NCBI GenBank assembly: GCA_029961685.1
Contig: JARWKL010000008.1
Coordinates: 5,334,501 to 5,398,500, forward strand
From: Aristolochia californica
Taxonomy: Eukaryota > Streptophyta > Magnoliopsida > Piperales > Aristolochiaceae
DNA length: 64,000 nt
Direction of reading: 5' to 3'
The position numbers and the translations under genes were made by a program. Positions 11,448 to 22,923 of the stretch are shown here, piece after piece (the stretch's first letter is position 1; each line of letters starts with the position of its first letter). Under the pieces are notes generated by a model that was given only the letters and a program-made list of their open reading frames with translations, was not told the origin of the DNA and did no database searches.

Positions 11448-12642
11448 TTCCCCTTCAAGTTGGAGTTTATAATTTTCAACTTGCAATATGAAAATGATTC
11501 CTCGTCTTCAATCTTGGTCTTCAATCTTTATTGGCTAAATTTTTTTCATAGATGTTAAATCTTCATCATTAGTTCTCCCCCTTTCTTAAATATTTTGGTC
11601 ACATAAATTTACCAAATCATGTGTAACATACCTCTTTCTTGTACTTTTTCTTCTACTTCTAACCAAACTCTTTGATTAGAAGAGAAATTTAGCTAAAAAA
11701 CTAGGATTCTAGGAGAAAAGGAAACTCAATTCATGCCAATGTTTAGAGAGATAATTGGAGAAAAAATAGGAAAAAATGAGAGATTTTTGACAAAACTGAC
11801 CTTTAGTACTCTGATATCAATATCTCCCACAATAAAGATCAGAATCACAAAATGTTTATTACTTAAGAATCTGGACTCAAAGAGGTTTAATTTGATACTT
11901 AATTTGACATAAAAAGCTTCATTATTGAATTTTTTATGACCTCTTTATTTTTTTTTCAGTTTTAGCTTAACGGTTGCCGACTATAATGCAAGTATCTCCT
12001 TACGTATAGATCAGATTGACATGAATTTTTCTCCTTTTGAAACTAAACTTTGATATCTTTAGTTCAAGTATAAAATTTCTTCATAAAATATAATTCTTTT
12101 TGGAGAAAGAATTTGATAGATATCTACCTCTATAATTTGACTGAGTACTCTTTCGTCTTTGGTTGTCTTGAGCTTGGACTTTTCCAATATTGATATCTCC
12201 CTCTAGGAAACTTAGATTGAGAATTGGTTTAACAAGCAAAAAAATAAACTGATAGATATATCTTTTAACATATAATTCTTTATATTAACTCTTGTTCTTG
12301 ATGGCATAAAATGCCTAAAAAGTTGAAGCTTTTTGTTGCTGCTCGAACCTTTCTTGTAGTCTAACTTTTGTTGCTTCAAATATTGATTTCTCTTTGTAGA
12401 AAACTTTGATTGCCAAAATTCTTTGTTTTGGAAAGTAGACTCGAAAATATTTTTGTCAATATATAATTTTTAATATGAAAAGTTCAGTATGAAGGTGTGG
12501 ATACTAAGAAAACATCAAGTACTGGGACATGAAAGAAAGAAAATATAGAAAACGAACCAAAACTAGAGATGGTACATTAGAAAAGGATCATATTATTTTT
12601 GTGGGTTGATTGAGTCAACTCATAGAACCCACTATAATACCA

Positions 12643-12978
12643 TGTTGAATTTCTGTAAAAGTGAAAACCTTTTTTGACTTGATTTCATTTGAGTACAATG
12701 AGCCTCTATTTATAATATTGGTAACTAGTAGAATCCAATTACAGTTAAACTACCATTATCCCATTTATACCCAAAGTTAAATACTAAAAGATAAGTCTTA
12801 TTACAATTCAATAATTGAACATAAATAAAAGACTAATATAAATAAAACATATTTAATTGATACTCTTCAGTGAGACTCCTCCTGTGAGATTCCTATAAAA
12901 TTCCAACATATTAATTCTTGCTTTGAGACTTCTTATTATGAGAGTCATGTAAGACTCTTTCATATATGCTCTTCAACA
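12643..12978 (-). repeat. Right (5') LTR of element D
   Basis: It runs from TGTTGAATTT to TTCAACA and abuts the PBS-like site on its left. It is a close match to 11109-11447. Confidence 0.9.
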
Positions 12979-15007
12979 CTATTTGACCATGTGAAGCAAT
13001 TCATATCCCTAGAGAAAAGTGAAATGTTAAAACAATAAATGTGTTCGACTAAAAGCACCCAAGCAGAAGAGTTGGAGCATAATAGGTTGAAGGATTTGAA
13101 TATTTGAACAAGCCCCAGAAGTAGAAACAACACCAACGTTCAAATCTTCAAACGATCGAGCATGTCCGAATATAGGTAGCTTAGAATATTGCAAGGGAAA
13201 ATTTGAAACCTTAATCCAGCCATAATAGACCATAAAAATCTGAAGTAACTTAAAATTTTTATTAATATCTCAAAACAAATATTTCAAGCCATTATTTGAG
13301 ATTTTTCATTGATGTTTTGGCTCATGCCCTTTTTCAAAAGTTGATGATACTATTTTAGAATTATAGAGATTGACTTTATAAGTTGATTTTACAGCTTACA
13401 TTATACAGTGATATGGGTAAATGGGAGTAAGGGAAAACATGAAAGCGCGAGAAGAGGTAGGAACATGAAGTAGTCAAGGCCGTGAAAGCACCTTCAAGTA
13501 TCATTTCTATCAACTAAGTACACAGAGTCTTTACTTTGAAATCAATATTTGTACTTGCTTAGTATGTGCTCATATACTTTGTAATCTTTAGGATAAGTGC
13601 AACATATAGAACTATACTTAAGACTCTATTTATAGCCCCTCATAATCTATGTAATCTATTTTTGAAATCATTTGAGAACATATCAGGTTGAGTCTGAATT
13701 TGTGAATAGGGCCCATATTGGGTTGGCCTTCGCATGAGGCTAACTCACTAAACTCTGTACTATGAAGTCTTATATGTGCATGTATGCACATCTCATTGCT
13801 GAATAACTATGCATTTTTTTTTAAAATCATTCATTGTTTAGCCAATAAATTTGACCCTTTTTTTTATATGTCCGTCCATTTGAAACACACCACTAATAGA
13901 GCTGCATTTTGAATTGACCTTTTATTTTTCCAAAAGGTACCCAACACTTTGAAGTTAAAAGTTTTTTGGATTTGATTTGAGCTACAATCATTTGTTGAAA
14001 GGACACATAGGGGAGGTGTATTCTTATTTGTGTTTGTATTGTGAAATCAACCTATTAAGAGATTGTATGTGATGGATTGTAAGCGAGTAATTCTTGCAAA
14101 TGCTTGGGGTCAAGTCTTATGTAGGCAAGACCAATCTTCATCTCACTTGATTGAGACCACCTTTGTGGTTGAGGTTGAGGTAATGAAAAATTCATTTTTA
14201 GGTTAGGTTTAGTTAGTGTGGGCAGATGTGTTGTAAAGTCCTTTTTGGATTTAGGCTAGTGAGCCTAGTTGGCTCCTTACATGAAGTCCTAAATGTGGGT
14301 CTAGACTAGTTAACCTAGTTGGCTCCTTACAGGAAGTCCTAAATGTGGGTCTAGACTAGTGAACCTAGTTGGCTGTTGACCATAAATCCCAACTATGGGT
14401 TGGGGATGTTTGAGGGTCTTGGTTAGCATGCCTAGTTAGATTATGATATCTCATGAGTCGGTCTACGCTAGAGTGCTTGGTTTGTTGATAAAATTTCCAT
14501 TTGTAGGTGTAGGTGAGAGTGTTTACTATGTTGGTGTAAAAATCTCGAGTGTTGGTCTATCCTAGATTCTAGTATTCTGTAACTTTTGTGAGGGAGTGTT
14601 TTGTAAATTGGCTAATATGGTCAATTAAGTAGTGTTAGTCCTTATTGTAGGCATAATTTAACCCTTGTGGCTCTGGATATAGATGTCCTTAGTCTTATGT
14701 AGTGAATTTATATCGAAGGTGCACACACATTGGAAATCGATGTATTGACCTGACTTTGGGTTGTGAAAATCATCCTAATTGGATAGATAAGAAGGGTTGG
14801 GAAACGTTCTAAACTGAAGGGGGTGAAGGAAATTTTGATACCTAAGAGTAACTAAAATTTGACTTGAATATAAGGGCTATTCAAAAGACCCAAACAAGCG
14901 TAGGCACCCCAAATCACATTTTCGCCTTTGAAGGAAAGAATGTTTTTTACCTAAGATATTAGTAAACTTAATGTGTTTTTGGTTTGTAATGTCAAAATAA
15001 CAACTAG
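12979..15007. other. Non-coding spacer
   Basis: There is no supported gene in this 2-kb stretch. The only structure I see is the 50-bp tandem repeat listed separately. The short ORF at 13027-13233 is unrecognised and not supported. Confidence 0.6.
14255..14404. repeat. Tandem repeat, unit 50 bp, three copies
   Basis: The block CCTAGTTGGCT recurs at 14264, 14314 and 14364, and the following sequence matches for two full units. The third unit diverges in its second half. Confidence 0.9.
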
Positions 15008-15012
15008 TAAGT

Positions 15013-15287
15013 TGTTAAGCACCTAGCCAATACTACCCAAAAGACCCGTTTGTTAGGAGCGGAAGACATAGGTACTTAACCCAGGACCATAACATTACAC
15101 CCCCCTTCGCGAGCCGATTGGTCACCCCTTCCACTAGGTCGCCCCCTCTGCATAGGTCATCGTCGGGATTCGAACGCGCGACCGAGCGTTAGCTCTGATA
15201 GCAAATGTTAAACACCTAGCCAATACTATCCAAAAGACCGGTCTGTTAGGAGCGGAAGATATAGGTACTTAATCCAGAAGCATAACA
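15013..15287 (-). mobile_element. TRIM element 1 (miniature LTR retrotransposon)
   Basis: A 275-bp element with two 82-bp terminal direct repeats (15013-15094 and 15206-15287) ending TG...CA, which differ at about 8 positions. The flanking 5-mers are identical (TAAGT at 15008-15012 and 15288-15292). On the minus strand a PBS reading TGCTATCAGAGC (15192-15203) sits two bases from the LTR and differs by one base from the initiator tRNA-Met site. A purine run (minus-strand GAAGGGGGGTG) sits next to the other LTR. Nothing is encoded. These features together define a TRIM. Confidence 0.95.
15192..15203 (-). other. Primer-binding site of TRIM 1
   Basis: The minus strand reads TGCTATCAGAGC, 11 of 12 bases matching the initiator tRNA-Met primer-binding sequence. 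Confidence 0.85.
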
Positions 15288-15292
15288 TAAGT

Positions 15293-16043
15293 CAACTTGG
15301 GAAACATTGATTAGTCTTATGTGGTTTAGACTTTTTCCAAACAAACTAATGCAAAATTTTAGTAGTCAGAATTTATCTTCCTCAATCAAAACAATTGATT
15401 CTTCAACCATTATTGGATGATTTGTATGAGTATATCAATCAACCTCGTGATTTTGATGGTGAAAAATCATGATTGGATTTTCAAGATTAAGCTTAGCTAC
15501 AAAATTTCAAAGTCTATTAAAATTGAGAACTTGATCAATAGTTACAAGCTTGTCATGAGGACTTAGACTTTAAAATCATTTCAAAGCAAGATTGATGATT
15601 GCCTAAAGTTATGTAGTACTACGTTTGTATTTAACTAAACTTTAAACCCGTAGAATGCATTGAAATCATTAAGATTGGATTTTGTGTCACTTACCAAATA
15701 TTAAATTCTAAAAATAGTTTCGCTCAACAAAGTAAATATGCCTTGATGTAAGTAAATCAACCATCCTCTTAGTTTGCCGATGAAATATTGAGTTATGCAA
15801 AACAATGCTATTTGTCCACATTTGGTGGTTTGCGTTATCTAAAAATTACGTAAGCTGAATATTTGGACAAATGTGCATTGAGAAACTATTGAGCGTGCAT
15901 AAGAATTGAAATTTTGAGGTAGCCAAATCCAAAATTAATTTTCAAGTATTAAAAGTAATTCAGTCTAAAAAATCCTATCTTGTAGCTCAAAATCAATGTA
16001 CTTTATTTTGAAATGGTAGATTAGTCATTTTGATGCATAGAAT
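15293..16043. other. Non-coding AT-rich spacer
   Basis: I find no gene, repeat boundary or RNA here that I can support. Confidence 0.55.
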
Positions 16044-16900
16044 TATTGAATGTTTAGGAGATAAATAATTCATTGATTAATTGTAAACAAAAGTACACTC
16101 GTGTTCTATGTATAATAGAGAAAACTCTTACAAAGAACTAGTAATAAGAAACATTTGTATCCCAATTACACTGACAATAAAAACTCCTAATAAGAAACAA
16201 AGTAAGAAATTCTTACAAAAAATTGATAGAATTGAAACTTTTTTTGGAGACGTATTCCCATGAGACATATGTAAGATTCCATATTAATTCTTCTACTATA
16301 AGACTCCCTTATCATGAGAATAATGCAAGACTCCTCTATGTTTGCCTCTTCAACAATCTCCCTCAAGCTAGAGTTACTAACTTCAACTTGCAAAGAAAAA
16401 AATTCTTGGTCTTCAACATTCTTTAGCTGTAAAATTCTGTATCATTATTTCCTTCTAAGTTGGATTTTCTTCTTTGCTAGTAATATAATTTTTTTACCAT
16501 AACTTGTGGAATTCTTCATAATAGGCTGTATCAAATACCATAAAATATGTTTTTTTTTGTACTTCTTCTTCTACTTCTCCCCCTCAAGTTGGGGATCAAA
16601 AACACATATAGACCAAAATTTCACAAAAAAAATATGAAAGAAGGAAATACCACTCTTAACTAAATGAAAAAACTTTATACACTACTCAAAATGGTCTAAG
16701 TGTAAAAAAAACTCTGCTCAATTTCAATGCCAAAAAAGCTCAATTTTAGGGTATGAAAAAAGATTTTACTTACTATTTTAAGGGTAACTAAAAATATCAC
16801 CACTTGGGTGAATAAAAAGACTTGACTTCAACTAGAAGTTGGACACTTTCCTGTTCGTTGCTAGTAGCAGGTCAATGTGCCACCTAGCTTCTCAAGAGGG
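16044..16900 (-). mobile_element. Non-coding LTR element F, fragment
   Basis: A diverged relative of elements D and E. The LTR spans about 16044-16355 (TATTGAATG...TTCAACA) and is followed by a PPT (minus-strand GCTTGAGGGAGAT, 16356-16372). Interior similarity to element E continues through a block around 16600-16900, where pieces such as ctcaaaatggt and cacttgggtgaat align with E at 43720-43870. The right LTR is missing, apparently because SIRE-like sequence replaces it. Confidence 0.75.
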
Positions 16901-16939
16901 GAGTGAATTCATAATAAAAATTAAAATAGAAGTGCTAAT

Positions 16940-17490
16940 TGTGCAAATAAAATTGATAAATATAAGGAAAACTGAACACGCAACAAGGATGCCAAGATTA
17001 TTTGTTCTCAATGTTCCTGCAATGGTAATCATTGCCCCAAAACCCTTGCTCGGGAAAAAAATTCACTAATAAGCTCTATTAGATAAAATTACAAAAGATA
17101 TCCCAACTATCTTTAAGCCAAGTGTAATACCCAATTACACTTCCCAATCTCTCCCAGGAGATTCAATACAACTAGATTCTAGCTCTAGTGGGCAATTACT
17201 TTCTAAATTAGTCTAGAAAACCTCTTTCAAGAAAGTTAAATTACAAAAATAAAAAATAAATCTACACCTTTGGAGAGATAGATTGTCTCCAAGCTTTCAA
17301 CACTTTAGGCACAATGAAAAATGATTTTGGAGTAGAATGCAAGAAGTTGCAGGATTTTGCTAAAAAATTGATTTTTCTCTAGCAAAAAGTAAATATCGCT
17401 CTTGTTAAGGATTTCAATTGTTGGTGTCCATAAACTTAGAATGAAGAGAAAAGAGGGATTCACATTTCTACCATATTCAATATGCAAATT
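16940..17490 (-). repeat. SIRE-like LTR fragment G1
   Basis: It aligns in patches with the starts of the LTRs at 38861 and 40909: the ...CAATGTTCC...AACCCTTGCT..GGG block, the AGATTCTAGCTCTAG block and the TTGGAGAGAT block occur in the same order and spacing. It is more diverged than the two others and truncated at both ends. Confidence 0.6.
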
Positions 17491-18560
17491 GTAGTAAAAT
17501 AACATGGGCAGAAATGCCCTTTGCCATGGTGGCTCGAGCCTCCCTTTGTAGCCATGGCTGATATTTAGGATTCGAAGAAGAATTTGTTTCATTTCAATTA
17601 AAGAGGACAGGAAATGGAGATGTAGACTTATCGTCAATGTGGCTTAAGAGGTTGTGAGAGAGAATACTAGTTATTGGTTGATAGCACCAGATGACATAGT
17701 TAGTATCATTCAGCTTCACAATGACTAGGGAAGTAATATACACAATGGGAATATAAGAAGTTAGGGGTGACACTAAACCAAACCGGCTCACAAACCATTC
17801 GAGCTCGAATTGAAAAAAGCTTGGCTCAGTTAAAATTTTACTTGAGGTCGGCTCGAGGTCAAACTTGAAATAAGGTTAAGTATAACAAGTCAAACACGAG
17901 ATTTTTCAAGCTCAGCTTGTTAGCTTGTGACTCGACTCGTTAGAATAATTTTTTTTTATGAAAATATCCTTTATTCTAATTGGTATCATCAATTCTCTCT
18001 TTAGTTGGTTGATTGTTTCTCTTATTTACCTCAAACCTCAAACGATCGTTCTACCCTTTTGGGTCCCTCAACATATAATATTGTTGTTTGTTAGTGGAAT
18101 ACACATATTGATGGAAGTGTTTGATCTTTCTTTTAGGTTTATTAAACTTGTTACTATACATTAGTATGCTTAATTGTAAAGTCTTGGACTCCTTTGTGAT
18201 AACTTGCAGTTCAATTGTACCAAGGTCATCACAATATCTTTTTTATTTATTTTTGAAGTTTTAACTGTAGGTTGGTGCTCAAACTTGGCTCGAGCTTGGG
18301 CTCAAATTGGGTTAAAATTTTTGGACTCAAGCTCGATTTAAATTTTAAGCTCAAGGTTGAGCTCGAGCTCGAGCTAGAGTTCGAAGTATTTAGATCAAGC
18401 CAACCTCGAATATATGCAAGTTCGATTTTGGCTCAAGTCGATGCCACTCCTAGAGGAAGTCATCGAGTTAGTGATATACAAAGACATGGAAGATGATGAA
18501 TGGAATTTGGAAGGAGTAGACATGAGAGAGAGGAAGAATTATTACCCAAAAAGAACAACC
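17490..18560 (-). pseudogene. Copia element H gag, split by a hAT-like insertion
   Basis: The minus strand encodes a copia gag start in two pieces. The first (about 18453-18530) is serine-rich after an ATG near 18524. The second (17594-17761) continues with IVKLNDTNYVIWCYQPITSILSHNL, the typical gag N-terminal K-L-x-x-x-N-Y-x-x-W block. The intervening 17762-18452 is a hAT-like element. After one stop the pattern resumes as NPKYQPWLQREA (about 17530-17570), matching the N-P-x-x-x-x-W position of gag. The rest of the element is not present. Confidence 0.75.
17762..18452. mobile_element. Non-autonomous hAT-like DNA transposon
   Basis: A 691-bp element with short imperfect terminal inverted repeats: TAGGGGTGACA at the left, and TAGGAGTGGCA reading inward from the right. 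The flanking 8-mers taagaagt (17754-17761) and gaggaagt (18453-18460) match at 6 of 8 positions, consistent with an old 8-bp hAT target duplication. The subterminal regions are rich in GCTCGAGCT-type motifs. There is no transposase; the apparent ORF at 18272-18496 is a product of the repetitive motif. Confidence 0.75.
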
Positions 18561-18566
18561 ATAGAT

Positions 18567-18900
18567 ATTTGATACCGATATGAGAAAAACAAGGAGTTCA
18601 AATTTAAATTCTAACTTGATTGATTACAATTGATTATAACAGGTTTTTATACTCTTTTCTCTTACCAATGTTAACACTTTACAATGTTGGAAGAGAAAAA
18701 TTGCAGGAAATAAGAAGTTGGCTGGAAAATCTTCTTAGATAATGATATGGATGATGTTACTTGCATGGCTGCTTGCAAGGCAGATGACGTGCCTGTGCTA
18801 ACCAATGGTGAGTGTTTATCACTAACATCTATCTTGTCTTTGATTAATTTTTTCTTAATTGTCTGATACAAAGTATTATTGATTTATTTATATAGTGCAT
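18567..18900 (-). repeat. Element H PBS-like site and probable 5' LTR
   Basis: A degenerate PBS (minus strand GGTATCAAAT, about 18567-18576) precedes LTR-like sequence with a TATA-like stretch (tttttatactc near 18643). The second copy of the LTR is not in the window, so the right edge is uncertain. Confidence 0.5.
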
Positions 18901-19840
18901 ACTCTTAATGGAATTGCCGGAAGAAGTGGGGTATTTCTATTTAATACCTTCAATTACAACTAGAATGGTCATCGAACAACTGAGAAGCCACTCATATATG
19001 TTAGTTAACAATTAAGAGAGATTTTTTTAATACAATAGCAGGTATTTATATTTTTGGGGAGAGAACATTAGATATTATGTCCCTTGAGCTTTGGAAAATA
19101 AATTGCTTTGAGGTTATGGTTTTGGAGGGAAGCAACTTATCAATGGGGACTTTTTAGAGTTCTTTATATCTTTTAGGGCTTTGAAAATGGAATAACATGT
19201 AGAGGAACTATCTAATCAGGTCTTAAGAGAGAAATGGCTAGTTAGAACAATACTAGCTATTAGTACTTACATTAGAACCATATCATAATTACTAATGTAT
19301 TAATATTATAAATTATTTGAGGACCAGGTCGAATATTCACATATTGAACTAGATTTAAAATTTTTAGATCCATTTTAATGTTTGGATCAGGTTGATTCGG
19401 GTCGAGTTTTATTTTTTGACACATCCAACATCTGAACGAGTATTTATTAATTTGTATAGTAGATCCACCTTCTAATCCAATCCTTTTAATTGTGTACTAG
19501 ATCGGTTTCATGGATTAGGATTTGTTTAGATTGAGGATTAACTTGATCATTGCAACTCTAATAGATATTATATTTAATTTATTTATTTATTTTCATTGGT
19601 GACATTAGTGCAAGGAATCCCTTGTCAGTCTCATAATTGAAGGGGAAGTTTATTTGTATACTCTCCCTTTCATTGAATAGAAAAATAGTGGAGGATATGA
19701 TGGACCTTCAAATGCTTACTCTTTTCACTCTCAACATTAGAGGTGAAACAAGAAATGAAGGGTGACTTTTTTCCTGAGATTGAAAAGGGTTGGGATAGGG
19801 AAAATCCTCTCTCATTTTCTTCTTAAAGTATTTGTGGTGT
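18900..19840. other. Non-coding spacer
   Basis: I see no supported gene or repeat boundary. The sequence is AT-rich with scattered homopolymers. Confidence 0.55.
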
Positions 19841-20095
19841 ATTTGTCATTCTGAAAAATTAAAGTGAAGGAAAACACATTTTTCATCACTTCATGAAATG
19901 TGACATATATAGTTAATTGTTGCTACATCATGAAATGTGACATATATATGTATTTATGATTGTTTCTAGAACTTTCTCTCTAATTATACCTCTTTTATTG
20001 AAAAGTTTCCTTTCTCTCTAATAAAATCTTTTCCTTGCGATGTTAAAGCTTTGCTCAACTTTGTTTCTTAAAGATAGAAAAATATATTTAATAAA

Positions 20096-20129
<34 letters not shown>

Positions 20130-20411
20130 CTCTCTCTCGCTCTCTTATTTGTCATTCTAAAAAATTAAAGTGAAGGAAAATACATTTTTCATCACTTCAT
20201 GAAATGTGACATATATAGTTAATTGTAGCTGCATTATGAAATATGACATATATATGTACTTATGATTGTTTCTAAAAATTTCTTTCTAATAATATCTCTT
20301 TTCTTGCAAAGTCTCATTTCTCTCTAATAAAATCTTTTCTTGCGATGTTAAAGCTTTGTTCAACTTTGTTTAGTAAAGATAGGAAAATATATTTAATAAA
20401 CCTCTCTCTCT
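19841..20411. repeat. Tandem duplication, unit about 306 bp, two copies
   Basis: The sequence starting GTCATTCT at 19845 recurs at 20151, and similarity continues to the end of each unit, at about 90% by eye. Within each copy a 40-bp block with ATGAAATGTGACATATAT is itself repeated. Each unit ends in a CT-rich tract. Confidence 0.9.
20099..20146. repeat. (CT)n microsatellite
   Basis: An almost pure CT run of about 48 bp with two CG interruptions, at the end of the first 306-bp unit. It is likely to vary in length. Confidence 0.95.
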
Positions 20412-20442
20412 TTCTCTTTCTATCAACGTTAAACTTTTGAAC

Positions 20443-21052
20443 TGTTGAATTTAGGATCCCTTTGCTAAAATCTCGAGCAAGGTGAGAGATGGAGAAAGAA
20501 AAAGCAAGAGAGAGAGAGAGCTTTCGGGTAGAGAGGAGAGAAAAGAGAAAAAAGAAAAAGAGTTTAGGATAGAGAGGAAGTCTTTACGAGAGAGAAGTGG
20601 AGAACTACTTCACTTTCTTATTTTAATTCGAGTACAAGCACCTCTATTTATAGTAGAGGATAGTAGTAGAGTCCAAGTACAATTAAACTACCATTCTCCT
20701 AATTACATCTAAACTATAACTCTTAAAGATAAGTTTATCATAATAAAATAACTCAACATAATTAGAAGACTAACATAACTCAAACTAAAACTCTTCTATG
20801 AGGACGTGATCATATGATAAAGATGTCAGCTTGTGGTTAACATTGTGGGTCCCACTTGATCTTCTAACTCATGTGATAAGGATACCAACTCGTGGTAATC
20901 TTTATTGGTCTCACTTGATCTTCAAATCTTTCAATTCATTCTAGCTCGTGCTTCACATCTTCCAACTCATGTGATGACACATCATGTCATCTCACGTTCT
21001 CATGGTGGGTCCCACTAGCTCGTGCAACCACGGTGGGTCCCACATTATAACA
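20443..21052 (-). repeat. Left (3') LTR of element C
   Basis: It runs TGTTGAATTT...ATAACA over 610 bp, with a GAGAGA-rich block, a ctctatttatagtagagg TATA region near 20642 and several repeats of the gtgggtcccac type in its last 250 bp. Confidence 0.93.
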
Positions 21053-21071
21053 CTCCCCCTCAAGTTGGGGG
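21053..21071 (-). other. Polypurine tract of element C
   Basis: On the minus strand this reads CCCCCAACTTGAGGGGGAG, directly upstream of the 3' LTR. It overlaps the last codons of RNase H. Confidence 0.85.
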
Positions 21072-21620
21072 TGAGAAAACATCGTAAACGCCCAACTTGC
21101 TGCAAATGGTGGACAAGATCTTATGAGTAACTGGTTTAGTGAGAATGTCTATAACTTGGCTTTGTGAATATATATGTTTGAAATATAATATGCCGATTTG
21201 GAATTTTTCTCGTATGAAATGGCAGTATACTTCAATGAGCTTTGTTCTCTCATGGAAGACCGGATTTAATGTGATATGTATTGCTACCTGATTATCACAA
21301 TATAGATCGATAATAGCTTCTTTATAGAATCCTAGTTCAGTGAGAAGGGATCTGGTGCATAGAAGCCCACTAACTGTGTGTGCCATGGCTCTGTATTCTG
21401 CTTCTGCACTAGGCCTTGTAACTATATTCTGCTTCTTCCTTCTCCATGTAACCAAGTTCCCTCCAACCATTGTACAATATCCTGAAGTAGATTTTTTTTC
21501 ATCCAGGGATTCAGCATAGTCCGCATTTGAGAATCCTTCTATGTTGAAGTGACCATGGTTCTTATAGAGAAGCCCTCTTCCTGGAGCTCCTTTCAAATAT
21601 CGCAATATCCTTTCTAGTAC
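21060..21620 (-). pseudogene. Element C RNase H
   Basis: This 181-residue open frame is the best-preserved domain of element C. It starts at the MRYLKGAPGRGLLY block and contains GFSNADYAESLDEKKSTSGY (aspartate of the active site), SAEAEYRAMAHT (glutamate), DLYCDNQVAIHITLNPVFHERT and HFIREK. It ends in a Y.VFSPPT-type tail just before the PPT. The frame is intact for this domain, but the upstream RT is broken, so no full polyprotein can be made. Confidence 0.92.
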
Positions 21621-22648
21621 TTGCTAGTGACTGAGTTGTGTCTAGTGCATGTATTGACTCACCACACTTACTGCATATGATATATCCGGCCTTGTTACAC
21701 AAAGATAAATGTGTTTCCCTACAAGTCTTTGATGCTTTCAATATCCACATCTTCTCTAGTACCTGTAGATAATTATGTATTTGAGTCCATAGGGGTTTCT
21801 ACTAGTCTACACCCCATCATTCATGTATCCTCTAGTAGATCAAGGACATACTTCCTTTGAGATAGTACAATCCCATGCCTAGAGTGTAGTACTTAAATAC
21901 CCAGAAAATATTTAAGTAGTCCAAGATCTTTTGTCTTGAATTCTGCACATATCTTTTCCTTGGTTTACTGAATGCCCTTGGGGATCACTACCGGTTATGA
22001 CAATGTCATCAACATATACTGCCAAAATCACCTTGCCTTTAGGTGTGTCTTTAATAAATATGGAGTGATCTATAGAACATCTATGAAATCCTACCCGTAT
22101 GACTGATTGGCTAAATTTATCAAACCATGCACGACGAGACTGTTTCAGACCATAAAGAGATTTCTTCAATCGACATACTGACTCCCCCTCAACCACAAAT
22201 CCAGGTGGTTGTTGCATATAAATTTCTTCCTTGATATCCCCATTAAGAAAAAAAAATTTCACATCAAATTGATATACCTGCTAGGAAGAATTAGCAACCA
22301 GAGATAATAAAATACATATCGAGTTCATTTTGGCCACCGGAGAGAATGTTTCCTCATAATCAATTCCATAACATTATGTATAGCCTTTAGCAACGAGGCG
22401 AGCCTTAGGCGAGCAACAAACCTATCCAGATTGTGTTTCACAGTAAAAACCCACTTACAACTGACAAGTTTCTTATCTGATGGAAGAGGAACAAGAGCCC
22501 ATGTTAAATTTTCATAGAGTGTCTGCATTTCTTCGTCCATTGCCACCTTCCACCCTGGAAGTTTGAGAGCCTCCTGATAGGACTGATATGGAGGAGATAG
22601 ATGAAAGAAATTGACAACATAAAGGAGATAAACGATGGCGAGACACAA
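21620..22648 (-). pseudogene. Element C reverse transcriptase
   Basis: RT starts in minus frame 22325-22648 (SYQEALKLPGWKVAMDEEMQ and VSCKWVFTVKHN). It continues in frame 21912-22262 with FFLNGDIKEEIYMQQPPGF, KKSLYGLKQSRRAWFDKF and the catalytic AVYVDDIVITGSD, and then falls into stops before 21900. The start of the palm (FAPVAK) is interrupted near 22330. It is clearly copia but non-functional. Confidence 0.9.
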
Positions 22649-22923
22649 AATTGGATATGGGGTGAGAAGTAGAGGGCCTAGTGCAAGTTCTAGGTTCTTT
22701 CACAAGGCAATGGGACAAGTATCATATTGTGGGGCAAAAACAACAGGAGAAGATGGACTTACATCGGTGGGATCTATAAACTCAGCAGGTGTGGTGTTAG
22801 CCAGTGTGTCTGGGGGTTGTGAAAATTCTATAGCACGAGGCACAACCGGTCAAGGAGAAGTTGGTACTGAACATAGACCTAGAGGAACATTGTTAGAGTA
22901 ATATGAAGAGTCTTAAAAAAAAG

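Larger units (their letters stand above)
11109..12978 (-). mobile_element. Non-coding LTR retrotransposon D (LARD-like)
   Basis: A complete element of 1870 bp on the minus strand. It has two LTRs of about 338 bp (11109-11447 and 12643-12978), a PPT (11448-11463) and a degenerate PBS (12631-12642, actataatacca on the plus strand). Flanking 5-mers are CCATT and CTATT, a TSD with one mismatch. The 1.2-kb interior has no ORF, yet it is clearly related to the interiors of elements E and I. It must have used proteins from another element. Confidence 0.9.

Noticed and set aside
15150..15200. Possible tRNA gene (T-arm-like sequence beside a CTCTGATA motif)
   Set aside because: There is no acceptor stem, D-arm or anticodon arm. 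The sequence lies inside a TRIM next to its primer-binding site.
18272..18496. Plus ORF of 74 residues inside the hAT-like element
   Set aside because: It arises from the GCTCGAGCT-type subterminal repeat and runs across the element end; no transposase motif is present.
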